From an uncultured Lachnospiraceae bacterium (GTDB lineage Bacteria; Bacillota; Clostridia; Lachnospirales; Lachnospiraceae), in assembly GCA_910584945.1 (NCBI GenBank), contig CAJUDY010000010.1:20793-84792 (forward strand): a DNA stretch of 64,000 nucleotides. The letters are read 5' to 3'. The notes under the pieces are model-generated. The model was not told the DNA's origin, made no database searches, and saw only the letters and a program-made list of their open reading frames with translations. The position numbers and the translations under genes were made by a program. How positions within the stretch are numbered: the stretch's first letter is position 1; the number at the start of each line of letters is the position of its first letter. Shown here one piece after another: positions 52,492 through 60,900 of this stretch.

Positions 52492-52617
52492 TCATTTTCT
52501 CTGATTATTTTCTTCCTCCTCTGCTGAACTGACAAAATAATAAATCAGTTTTAAGCTTTCATCATTTTCGATTTTTTCCAATATATTAACAATTTCTTTT
52601 TTATAATTCATATTCAT
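52492..52617 (-). CDS. Small element protein (41 residues)
   Basis: The start (complement of 52615-52617) overlaps the previous stop; a second ATG lies two codons on. It begins MNMNYKKEIVNILEKIENDE, has a helix SLKLIYYFVSSAEEEENNQR and is otherwise featureless. Coupled translation supports it as a real gene. Confidence 0.5.
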   Translation of the reverse strand: MNMNYKKEIVNILEKIENDESLKLIYYFVSSAEEEENNQRK

Positions 52618-52937
52618 CTCTCCGTTCCGTTGACCACATCTCCGCCGACATCCGAGTTAAAATAATTGTATCCGTTGCCGTCCTGCGATACGAAGTCATA
52701 CTGTGAGAGATATTCAATCCATCTCTGGTTGTTCCGTTCGTTTGCCTGCGAATAGCGGATATTTGCAGCCACAAGGCACAGGACCACGAATCCGGCAAAA
52801 ATCAGTATATCCCGGACGATCTTTGCAAGTCGTGTGCACTGACTCCCCAACATGCTGATGATCTCTGTTGCATGGTTTTCGCCCCTGATGGTGTTTTCCT
52901 GCTCCATGGCAGTTCCGTTTTCAAGTTTTGTATTCAT
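52614..52937 (-). CDS. Single-span membrane protein of the element
   Basis: It is 107 residues, with one membrane span near residues 45-60 (DILIFAGFVVLCLVAANI) preceded by a charged N-terminus (GENHATEIISMLGSQCTRLA) and followed by a hydrophilic tail (RWIEYLSQYDFVSQDGNGYN). No signal peptide cleavage site. Function unknown. It overlaps the downstream small gene and starts three bases after its upstream neighbour. Confidence 0.6.
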   Translation of the reverse strand: MNTKLENGTAMEQENTIRGENHATEIISMLGSQCTRLAKIVRDILIFAGFVVLCLVAANIRYSQANERNNQRWIEYLSQYDFVSQDGNGYNYFNSDVGGDVVNGTER

Positions 52938-52940
52938 GCT

Positions 52941-53483
52941 TTATACCTCCTGACTCTGTAAAAGCTGCTGTTCCAGTATGTCAAAATCATAGTCTCGCTG
53001 ATCGAAGTTGGTGAAACCGGTTCTGCGGGAAGGGATTTTGTTCCCTGCCGCAATGCCGTGTCCTTCGCGTGCGCACGTGCGTATATATATTTCTTTTATT
53101 TTTTTATTCTTACCTTCTTTTATTGTTGCCGGTTGAATGCCCTCTGACTGCCGGTTCTCTGCCACCTGACTGCCGCACGTCTGATACATGGAATAATTTT
53201 GGACTGTAAATACACTGAATTTTGGGTGCCGGTTGACTGCCACTTCACCGGTCTTTTTTAAATGTTCCAACGCTGTTCTTATATTCTTTACAGAAAGTCC
53301 GATTTCCTGTGCCAACTCCGGGTAAGACGATACGAACGCACCGCGCGGGATCGTCACGCCCTGATACTCTCCGTCTTTATAGTTGGCTTTCAGTATCATG
53401 TGAAGGAACAGTCTGCATGTGTTTGCATCTTTGTACCAGCCCCACAGCATGATCTTTCGGCTTATCTTTATATAACCAGTCAA
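52941..53483 (-). CDS. Winged-helix replication/partition-type protein
   Basis: It is 180 residues. The N-terminal domain (YIKISRKIMLWGWYKDANTC; LFLHMILKANYKDGEYQGVT) and a following winged helix (SYPELAQEIGLSVKNIRTAL, EHLKKTGEVAVNRHPKFSVF) are typical of phage DnaD-like or replication organiser proteins. A basic, low-complexity stretch follows, with QQLLQSQEV at the end. It probably acts in replication of the element. No origin was recognised nearby. Confidence 0.7.
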   Translation of the reverse strand: MTGYIKISRKIMLWGWYKDANTCRLFLHMILKANYKDGEYQGVTIPRGAFVSSYPELAQEIGLSVKNIRTALEHLKKTGEVAVNRHPKFSVFTVQNYSMYQTCGSQVAENRQSEGIQPATIKEGKNKKIKEIYIRTCAREGHGIAAGNKIPSRRTGFTNFDQRDYDFDILEQQLLQSQEV

Positions 53484-53559
53484 TATAAAAAATCCTTTCT
53501 TTTTGCCGCCGGGTATGATATGATACAGCCAGTATCCGGCTTATTCGAGTGTTTCCGGG

Positions 53560-53691
53560 TTACTCTGCCTTTGCAGAAGTGTCAGCTTCCGCAAGGGCTT
53601 TTTTCAGCTCTTCCAGTTCCTTCATGGCTTCATCAAACGTCTTTAACATCAGTTCGTACCGCCAGACCGGGATACAGATCATTTTCTCCAT
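53560..53691 (-). CDS. Small coiled-coil protein (43 residues)
   Basis: ATG (complement of 53689-53691) begins MEKMICIPVWRYELMLKTFD and continues EAMKELEELKKALAEADTSA. It is short and helical and lies between the winged-helix gene and the DUF6462-like gene on the same strand. Conserved small genes with this look occur in Lachnospiraceae elements; function unknown. Confidence 0.5.
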   Translation of the reverse strand: MEKMICIPVWRYELMLKTFDEAMKELEELKKALAEADTSAKAE

Positions 53692-53704
53692 GTGCCTGTT
53701 CCTC

Positions 53705-53950
53705 CTATCCTATAATGCTTTCAAAAAAGTCATCGAGCGTCTGCCGGTGGTATGCCACCCGTTTGCCGATCCGGACCAGTGCCCCGCAGTCTTCGGCTAC
53801 CTTCCGGATGGAAGAGGCGCCCAGGTTATACCGAGTCACTGCCTGCATTTTGCTTAACAGGGTGATCTCGTTTAAGGTGATCCGGGGTTCCTGTGGGTCG
53901 ATGGCTTCCACCGCTGTGGGGATGTCAAAAAGTGTTTTGATTTTGTTCAT
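53705..53950 (-). CDS. DUF6462-like helix-turn-helix protein (excisionase-like)
   Basis: It is 81 residues. A helix-turn-helix reads EITLLSKMQAVTRYNLGASS, then IRKVAEDCGALVRIGKRVAY and HRQTLDDFFES. This MerR/Xis-like arrangement (recognition helix then RIGKRVAYH) binds DNA and is common beside integrases. It is the first gene of the leftward operon, under the TTGACA promoter described below. Confidence 0.75.
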   Translation of the reverse strand: MNKIKTLFDIPTAVEAIDPQEPRITLNEITLLSKMQAVTRYNLGASSIRKVAEDCGALVRIGKRVAYHRQTLDDFFESIIG

Positions 53951-53981
53951 ATTGTGTTGTCTCCTTTCGTGTTATGATATT

Positions 53982-54087
53982 ATTTTAAACTATTTGATTG
54001 AAAGTGTCAACTGTTTATTTAAAACATTTGCTTTAAAACCAAAAAATATTATTTGTAAAATCCAACTAAATAGTTTATACTTATAAT
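53982..54087. promoter_or_regulatory. Divergent promoter-operator of the element's switch
   Basis: Leftward: TTGACA (complement of 54005-54010), 17 bases, TAAAAT (complement of 53982-53987). Rightward: TATAAT at 54082-54087 with no clear -35. The ten-base word TAAACTATTT at 53986-53995 and its complement AAATAGTTTA at 54068-54077 overlap or abut the two -10 regions, which would suit binding by the XRE repressor. Confidence 0.65.
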
Positions 54088-54104
54088 GACAAGGAGGTTT
54101 TATT

Positions 54105-54314
54105 ATGACAGTCGCACAAAAAATTGGAATGGCATTATCATATAAAAATATGAGCCAATCAGAACTTGCTCGCCAAATCGGAACCACTCCACAGAACCTA
54201 AGTCAAAAAATCAAAAGAAACACGCTCACTAAAGAAGAACTAGAAAAAATTGCTGAAATTTTAGGCGCTGTGTGGAAAGCTGAATTTGAATTTCCGGACG
54301 GAACGATTATATAA
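54105..54314 (+). CDS. XRE-family repressor-like protein
   Basis: ATG 54105 follows AAGGAGG. It is a 69-residue single helix-turn-helix protein: MALSYKNMSQSELARQIGTT, PQNLSQKIKRNTLTKEELEK. No dimerisation or cleavage domain. It is divergent from the DUF6462-like gene and followed at 19 bases by the metallopeptidase-like gene, an arrangement seen for phage and ICE repressor/anti-repressor pairs. It likely controls its own promoter and the leftward genes. Confidence 0.85.
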   Translation: MTVAQKIGMALSYKNMSQSELARQIGTTPQNLSQKIKRNTLTKEELEKIAEILGAVWKAEFEFPDGTII

Positions 54315-54333
54315 ATAAAGCAGGAGGTATACT

Positions 54334-54945
54334 ATGGATGGTAATCAGCTTCATGAAAAATATCAATTGTGGTGGAGCAATAGAACCCAAGATGAGTACA
54401 AATTGCATGAAACTATCATAGATTATGATGAGTATTTTTTTGAAGATATGGCTTTTCAAAAAAATTCTTTATGTTGGAATATTTATTCCTTTATTTCTGA
54501 AAATATGGAAGAATTATATCTCGATTTGTCATCTTCAAAATGGATGTACCGTTTTCTAATAGTGGAAGACAATTCAGAATTTAAGGGACAGCACAATGAT
54601 CTTGATCGAACAATATCTATTACTAGAAGCTATATTCACGATAAAAAAGTAATTCTTCATGAAATGATACATGCTCACGAAAACATTTTAGATAGCACAA
54701 ACTATTCTGTTTTAAAAGAAAATCTTTTAATTGCATTGTATCAAAAGTTATCTTCTAAAATCTCTGACTTAGATCAACGTATTGCCAGCCACTCTGAATT
54801 ATGGGGTCAAACAAATGTTATGAACTCGGGGGGAAAACATGGTTTACTGTTCTTTCTAAAAAGCCTTGATTTAGATATTCGCTGCAGCTATCCATTGGGA
54901 ACCGTATGCGGATACGGACGTGGCACAGGAAATATGTGGTATTAA
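54334..54945 (+). CDS. Metallopeptidase-like protein with HExxH (possible ImmA-type)
   Basis: ATG 54334 follows CAGGAGG. It is 203 residues. A zinc-protease motif HEMIHAHEN lies at about residues 109-117, and the region before it (WMYRFLIVEDNSEFKGQHND; SITRSYIHDKKVILHEMIHA) fits metallopeptidases. The C-terminal half is less familiar. Because it directly follows an XRE repressor it could cleave that repressor in response to a signal, as ImmA does in ICEBs1. The base composition is AT-rich. Confidence 0.65.
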   Translation: MDGNQLHEKYQLWWSNRTQDEYKLHETIIDYDEYFFEDMAFQKNSLCWNIYSFISENMEELYLDLSSSKWMYRFLIVEDNSEFKGQHNDLDRTISITRSYIHDKKVILHEMIHAHENILDSTNYSVLKENLLIALYQKLSSKISDLDQRIASHSELWGQTNVMNSGGKHGLLFFLKSLDLDIRCSYPLGTVCGYGRGTGNMWY

Positions 54946-55096
54946 GATATACTTTTCACAAAATATAACTTAACAACTTTCATATAACTTTCGTCAATTC
55001 GGCTATAGAAACCTCCGACACCCGAAATGATTCGGCATAACAGCTGTATAATTCCTGACCATTTCCCCAGACTATCAAAGAAAGGAAGTTAATAAT

Positions 55097-55306
55097 ATGA
55101 GTAATCGCGAACTGGCCAAGAGCCTGATCGATCAGATACCGGAAAGCAAGCTGTATTATATTGTTGCTTACCTGCAAGGCGCTGCAATTCCGGATGAAAC
55201 ACCAAATGCCGAAACCATAGCTGCAATAGAAGAACTAGAAAACGGAGGTGGTACGGTATTTGCTGGAAGCACCGAGGACTTATTTAAGCAGCTTATGGAG
55301 GATTAG
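55097..55306 (+). CDS. Antitoxin of a YafQ-type pair
   Basis: It is 69 residues: an N-terminal MSNRELAKSLIDQIPESKLY and a C-terminal acidic region (AIEELENGGGTVFAGSTEDL) that would wrap around the toxin. The layout fits RelB/DinJ-like antitoxins. It ends three bases before the toxin ATG, the normal order. Confidence 0.8.
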   Translation: MSNRELAKSLIDQIPESKLYYIVAYLQGAAIPDETPNAETIAAIEELENGGGTVFAGSTEDLFKQLMED

Positions 55307-55309
55307 TTC

Positions 55310-55582
55310 ATGCTCGATGTACGTTACTCAACGCAGTTTAAAAAAGATTTTAAAGTATGTGTAAAACGTAAATACAGAATTGCTTTATTACAACAGGTTA
55401 TTGATACTCTCCGTATTCCGGCACAACTCCCAGCTGCTAATAAGGATCATAAATTAAGCGGAAATTATTCAGGATACAAAGAATGTCACATTTCCCCTGA
55501 CTGGCTGCTTATATATAAACAGACAGATACGGAATTAAAATTAGACCGTACCGGCACCCATGCTGATTTATTTGGCATATAA
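55310..55582 (+). CDS. YafQ-type mRNA interferase toxin
   Basis: It is 90 residues, a RelE-superfamily fold: MLDVRYSTQFKKDFKVCVKR, KDHKLSGNYSGYKECHISPD, WLLIYKQTDTELKLDRTGTH, ADLFGI. The His/Asp residues (DHKL, ECHISPD, HADLF) correspond to the catalytic set of YafQ, which cuts mRNA in translating ribosomes. Intact and likely active. It would stabilise the element. Confidence 0.88.
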   Translation: MLDVRYSTQFKKDFKVCVKRKYRIALLQQVIDTLRIPAQLPAANKDHKLSGNYSGYKECHISPDWLLIYKQTDTELKLDRTGTHADLFGI

Positions 55583-55620
55583 GACCATCACAGAAAGGAG
55601 CACCCGCCATTCCAACATCA

Positions 55621-56167
55621 ATGCAGACCAAAATATATACAATAGATGATTATGAAAACCTGCCCGAAAGTGTCCACGCAGAACTGACAGGCGGACAGAT
55701 GTATTACAGATCCACACCTAACCGGATGCATCAGGAAGTACTTTCGTTCTTATTATGCACCATCGCTAATTATATTGACTCCAACGGCTACCCCGGCGAG
55801 GTATACCCCGGCCCATTTGCCGTCAAACTGTTTCATGACAGGGATGATACGGTTGAGCCGGATATGCGTCATATGCGCCCCTGAGAAGCTTACAGACAGA
55901 GGCTGCACCGGCGCGCCGGACTGGATCATTAAGATTGTCTCCCCCGGCAACCCGGAACATGATTATGTGCGGAAACTGAACCTTTATCTGGATGCAGGAG
56001 TCCGGGAATATTGGATCGTAGATCCACGTGACCGGAAAATACTTGTGTATTATCTGAAAAATGAGCATACAGAAGATTTCACGGTAAAGCCGTACACATT
56101 CCAGGACAAAATCAAAGTCAATATTTATGACGATCTGTGGATTGACTTTCAGGAAATGAACCTGTAA
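55621..56167 (+). pseudogene. Uma2/DUF820 nuclease-like gene broken by a one-base frameshift
   Basis: The first frame encodes MQTKIYTIDDYENLPESVHA to DRDDTVEPDM and then stops at 55884. The other frame continues the family sequence: ICVICAPEKLTDRGCTGAPD, WIIKIVSPGNPEHDYVRKLN and LYLDAGVREYWIVDPRDRKI. The break is at about 55862-55866, where GATATGCGTC lacks one base. Restoring it would give about 182 residues, the normal length for Uma2 proteins. Confidence 0.85.
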
Positions 56168-56483
56168 CGTGCTCCATTCCTCCCAGATGAAGAAAAAGAA
56201 AGTTTCTGCGCTCCCTTGTTTGGGGTGACGGATTTTCCCCCATTTGTGGGGGATACGTTTAAAACGGAACCTTCCCCATATGTGGAGAAAACACAGGCTG
56301 CATTTTAAATTGATTCTGTCCATTCTCAGGCAGTATTCGCCGCAAATGGCGAATACCACTTCACATCCACCTGATTTTTGCGGTATGTCGTGTTTCACGA
56401 CCCACCCGCAGACCATGTCCGGACATGGCAACGGGTGCCTGGTTTGAGGCTCTGTTAAAAATTTTCTTTTTGTGGAATTATTG
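56168..56483. other. Gene-free spacer with two palindromes
   Basis: The gap between the Uma2 gene and the type I toxin locus has two TTTCCCCA...TGTGGGGAAA-like palindromes, at 56231-56256 and 56268-56294. The rest has no gene-like frame. Confidence 0.5.
56231..56294. repeat. Palindromic repeat, copies 1 and 2
   Basis: TTTTCCCCCATTTGTGGGGG and CTTCCCCATATGTGGAGAAA share the pattern CCCCA-NN-TGTGG with A/T-rich arms. Two more copies lie at 62603-62627 and 62663-62688. All four bracket the J-domain and tape-measure genes. Confidence 0.55.
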
Positions 56484-56512
56484 TTGAATCCGTATGGAAG
56501 ATGTGCTATATT
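56484..56512 (+). promoter_or_regulatory. Promoter of the antitoxin RNA
   Basis: TTGAAT at 56484 and TATATT at 56507 are separated by 17 bases. The RNA would start near 56519. Confidence 0.65.
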
Positions 56513-56518
56513 ATAGGC

Positions 56519-56606
56519 ATAAGGAAAGCAACCGCCCACAAAGTGGTTAGCCTCCGGATGAGCTATAAGCCTACCCCGACTGCCAAGTACAAGGTAGGCT
56601 TATTTA
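56519..56606 (+). ncRNA. Candidate antitoxin RNA of a type I toxin-antitoxin locus
   Basis: An RNA of about 85 bases would run from the promoter above to the terminator ATAAGCCTACC (56565-56575) / GGTAGGCTTAT (56593-56603). It contains a short hairpin (CCGCCCACAAAGTGG) and converges with, and overlaps the 3' end of, the toxin message on the minus strand, sharing the terminator. This matches Fst/TxpA-like systems in Firmicutes. Confidence 0.6.
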
Positions 56607-56699
56607 TTTGCGCTTATTTCTCCTATCAATGTAGGTAAGCAATGTGATGAGAAAAGTTCCTCCTGTAAATAACAGGTACAGCACTTCATATGTACTTAC
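56604..56699 (-). CDS. Holin-like small membrane toxin (type I TA), unusual start codon
   Basis: The frame reads VSTYEVLYLLFTGGTFLITL, then LTYIDRRNKRK-stop: one membrane span followed by a basic tail, as in the small holin-like toxins of Firmicutes. A ribosome site GGGAGGTGATG is well placed, but the codon at the expected start is GTA, not GTG, and no other start lies in frame. Either a GTA start is used, expression is lost, or the sequence differs by one base. Confidence 0.5.
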   Translation of the reverse strand, partial: VSTYEVLYLLFTGGTFLITLLTYIDRRNKRK

Positions 56700-56908
56700 T
56701 CACATCACCTCCCTCTTCCCGTATTTCCCATGATGGGATATGCCGGACGGCATCAGCGGCGATTGCTGCTGTCAGAAAGGCGGGAGGCTACCACCCCGTA
56801 ACGCGGTTGATTTCCTTATGGCACATTGTAACACAACCGACCGTATTAGACAATATATACTTTTCAATGTACAATGGCAAGTAGTTACTCTATTTCAAAT
56901 GGGAATAA

Positions 56909-57745
56909 CTACACACCCCAGTCACTTTTCAGTCGGTTCAACAGCTTCATCTGTCTGGACGTGTCCATATCAGGATTGGCGTCTGGATGGAATTTCTTTG
57001 ACAATGTTCTGTAAAACTCTTTGAAGATTTTTTTCTCTTCTTCGGTGTAGTTACTGGAAAATATTCCGGCGTAACTACTGTTTTTATTGTTACTGTAGTT
57101 ACTGTAAAAATTATCATAGTAACTACGTTGATACTCCTGGCTTTGCTTTTCATATTCTTTTCTGGCCTTATAATCCGCCTTTATCTTTTCGAGATATTCC
57201 GGATTCCGGAGAGTACCAAACACATCATAACATCTGCTGTATTCACCTTGGTCAACACCGTATTTATTGGAAAAAGCTTCCCGCTTCTCGGTCCATTCCC
57301 TGATAATGCGGTCATGTTCTTTAGTGACTCTATATTCCTCCGTCTGTTCGTATTCTGCTTTGATCTGGTCGGCGACGGGCTGCCATTTTTCGTAGATTAT
57401 GTTGGTCAGTTCTTCTTCTGTTATTCCAAGAATATCTGCCTTTGCTTTCAGATCGCCCCTGACATAATCGCCGATCCAGTCACCGAATTCTATGACATCA
57501 TAATAGCAAATTGTACAGATCGAAACCTGTTTCTGACGGACCTTCCCGTCTTTCCGGAAACTCTCGCGAACACTGATCCGATATGCTTTTCTGATGGGAC
57601 GTTCAAAACAATCATCACTTTTCCGATATCGGTAATAACAGTATTCCATGCCCCCAGCTGTAAAACTGCTTTCATATGTTTCCAAAGATTTTGCATTACC
57701 CTTGGATGGTTTCTTTGTTTTTACTTCCTGGATCACTGCAAACAT
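56909..57745 (-). CDS. J-domain (DnaJ-like) protein
   Basis: It is 278 residues. The C-terminal 70 residues form a J domain: FKEFYRTLSKKFHPDANPDM with the HPD that stimulates Hsp70. The N-terminal part is unfamiliar (GGMEYCYYRYRKSDDCFERP; ICYYDVIEFGDWIGDYVRGD) and there is a Tyr/Asn-rich stretch (YYDNFYSNYSNNKNSSYAGI) before the J domain. It is transcribed after the tape-measure gene, separated by 160 bases with a strong hairpin. A J-domain protein tied to tail genes might recruit host DnaK for assembly, but that is inference. Confidence 0.8.
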   Translation of the reverse strand: MFAVIQEVKTKKPSKGNAKSLETYESSFTAGGMEYCYYRYRKSDDCFERPIRKAYRISVRESFRKDGKVRQKQVSICTICYYDVIEFGDWIGDYVRGDLKAKADILGITEEELTNIIYEKWQPVADQIKAEYEQTEEYRVTKEHDRIIREWTEKREAFSNKYGVDQGEYSRCYDVFGTLRNPEYLEKIKADYKARKEYEKQSQEYQRSYYDNFYSNYSNNKNSSYAGIFSSNYTEEEKKIFKEFYRTLSKKFHPDANPDMDTSRQMKLLNRLKSDWGV

Positions 57746-57809
57746 ATATCCCCTCCCAACTTTATTACAGCATAATTATTCTTTTTTCTATTACAGATGC
57801 TTTATTTTC

Positions 57810-57861
57810 CAACTTGAAACTGTCCGGGCATACTTTTATACCCTGAGACCGTTTCAAGTTG
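57810..57861. repeat. Nested hairpin between the tape-measure and J-domain genes
   Basis: CAACTTGAAAC (57810-57820) pairs perfectly with GTTTCAAGTTG (57851-57861); inside it GGGCATA pairs with TATACCC (one G-U) around CTTT. No T run follows on the minus strand. It could slow transcription or protect the message end. Confidence 0.6.
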
Positions 57862-57905
57862 TATTTTAAAGTATTTATAACAGCACAGATTTACAATTAC
57901 GCATT

Positions 57906-60900
57906 TTAAGCCCGTCCGTATATCGGATACGGGTCCCTTTGCGTCCGTTTTCCAAATTTCCTTGTCTCTCTCCGGTTTGCGTCAAAGATATCTCGGTCCT
58001 GTATCACCGGCTTGTTCAGGATCGCCCGCAAAAGATCATTCTGTTCTACCAACACCTCTCTTTCCTGCCGGAGCTCATATGTCTGCTGCGCCATGCTTGC
58101 GTCAAGCTCCATTTGCAGGCTGTGTTTTAACTGGTTCATATCTGTCTCGGAATAGCGCGGAGTGAATTTCTTCGGCTCCGGGATGGAATAATCGAGACGG
58201 AGATCTCCAAAGTCCCGCTTTAAGGTTTCCGAAACTCTCTCTGAAAGGTTGTCAAGCCATGCAGCATTCCTTGAGAGTGGGACAACCGCTTCTGGTCCAC
58301 TTTCTCCGATCAGAGCAAGCGTTGCTTTGTTCAAGATTCCGCCCCGGGAAAGCTGTGGAATCCTTGGGAGTGATATTTCTGACAGAGAGAATCCGAACGA
58401 CTCGCCGCCCGCTCCGGGCACCCAGTCCGGGATTTCAAAATGAATTTTATTCAATCCACGGATGACAAAGTTAATTCCACCCTGTATTGCATCGATCATT
58501 TTATTAACTGCGCCGATAATAGCCCGCACAGGCTCTTTGACAAAATCGGGAAACATGTCCCAGATGCCTTTGAAGACATTTTTGATACCCGTCCACATCT
58601 TTGACCAGTCGCCGGAGAATGTGCCCGTCAGGAACTGCAAGACGCCTCTGCACGAAGTAATAAAACCGTCAAAGATTCTCCCAATTACTTCAAAGGTAGC
58701 AAGGAACGCATTCCCCAGAGCACTGAGGACAGGAGCCACCGTGGGCATAATAGCGGACGCGATCCAGTTAACGACTGGCTGAAACACATTGTTCCATGTA
58801 ACCGTTATAAAATCTGCAACATCTCCGAACAGGCCGATGAAATTTTCAAGAAGCAGCTGTATTGTTCCCTGCCAGACTTCCGTAAATTTTTCGGCGAGAG
58901 CGCCCAAAACAGGGGCTATCTGCTCATTGTATCCACTTAACAGGGTGCCAACAATTTGAGAGATCCCCTCTGTAAAAGCCTGAAACATAGGCGCTATATG
59001 CTCATCATATGTCTGACGGATCGTGTTCCACAAACTGGTAAAAGAGTTGGCAATGGTCCCAAGCACTTCTGATATCGGAGACAGCGTATTTTGTAACGCT
59101 TCCTTGAATCCCGCCGCATTTTCGGTCAGGGGGTTTAATAACAGTCCAAGGATATCCCGTCCCAGTTTTGCCGCCAGCTCAGCCGCTCCCATGAATCCGT
59201 CTGAAAAGATCTGAATAATATCTGCTGTGATCGCCTTTGCATCATCCGACCGGAAAACAGTGAAAACATCGGCAACGGCAACGGTAAAGTTAGATACAAT
59301 CGTATCTGTTTCTCCGGTAATATCAAACATACTGATAAGCCATTCTTTGATCCTGCCCTTTGCAGACTCCAGATATAGAGCAAGTCCGCCTGTCAGGTTG
59401 TCGGCAATCGTCGCGCCGATAGAAACAAAAGACCCGACTCTCAGACCGGCATTATATACCAGTGTATCAAGAAGATGATTGAAGGAACTGATAACTACAT
59501 CATCTGTAAAGATATCAAGAAGGCTTGTCCGGATGCTCAGAAGGTTATTCCTGATAGAGTCAAAAACAGAGGTGTCGCCAAGACCGACACGAAAGCCTTT
59601 TATAAAAAGCCCTGCCAGTTCCTGAAATCTTTTCCGGATTGCTTCCAGAATGGGGCTTACCTGATCGTCTGCCGTTACCTCCATCTCATATTCCGCCGGT
59701 AATGACATATCAGGCATAGAAGCGCCGCCGGCACCGCCGGAGCCTCCCGCTTCGCTGGATTCATTACTTGACATGCTTGTCACTTCATGCCATGACGCCG
59801 CAAAAGAATTAACTTTCTTTTCCGCCTTTTTCGCTGCGTTACCCGCATCAGTGATCCCACCCGCTGCCGCTTCGGTATTATCCGCAACAAGCCCGGCTGT
59901 GTCAGCAATTCCTGCAAGCCCGGCCCCGCCGCCCGTAGTTGCCTTTTTAATTCCGAATAACTTACCAAGGAAAGAGGAAAGCACTGTTGCAAGCTGAACG
60001 ATCTTTGACATTAAAGCATTAATGCCTTTTACCACTGGCATCAATACCGCCATAAGACCACCGCCAAGAATCGTTCCAAGCTGTTTAAACTGCTCTGTAA
60101 GTATGCGGATCTGATTCGCCCAGGAGCTGCCAGAAGTCCGGGCGAAATCGCCCATTGCAGCGGATGCCGCGTCCATGACAAAGTTATAACGGAGTGTGAC
60201 AAGTTCTGCCTGTGACATGGACTTAACACTTTTGTTAATGCCCTGCGCCAAAGCAAAGGCCTGTAAATTGCTCTGAGTCATGATAATTCCGAATTTTTTC
60301 AGAGTCTCCGTCTCGCTGGTGAAAACGGATTTCAGTGCGGTATTTGCGACATCTTGACTGATATTATAAAAGCTGGCCAAATCGCCGGTCAGTCCCGTTA
60401 AAGCAACCGCCATATCCGTTGCCGCATCCGGCAACACGCCGAGACTTTTCGCCATTACTGCGTAAATTCCGGCTGTATTTTTCGCCGCCAACTCCGACAT
60501 ACCGAAAGACTGAATTGACGTTTTTGCAAAATCTTCAATTTTCCCGATCAGAGGACCAAACCCCTGTTCAATTACGTTTTGTGCCTCCACCAGATCAGAG
60601 GCCGCTGTGATGGATGCTTTGATTCCTCTGACAAGCCCATAAAGTCCTCCGGTGATGCCGAGAGCGGCCAGAAGCTGCCCGGTAAACGACCGCAGACCGC
60701 CGGTTGCTCCAAGCGCACCAGATCTTAGGCCGCCCATCCCCCCGGACAGGCGGTTGATATTCTGCAAGAGATTTCTGGAAGCGGTTCCGGTACGCCCTCC
60801 TGCATCCGCAAGCCTCGCCAGAGCTTCAACCGCTCGCAGGATATTTTTGTCAAGTCGCGGCATGGATGCGAGCATCTGGACAAACGACTGGACTCCCGCG

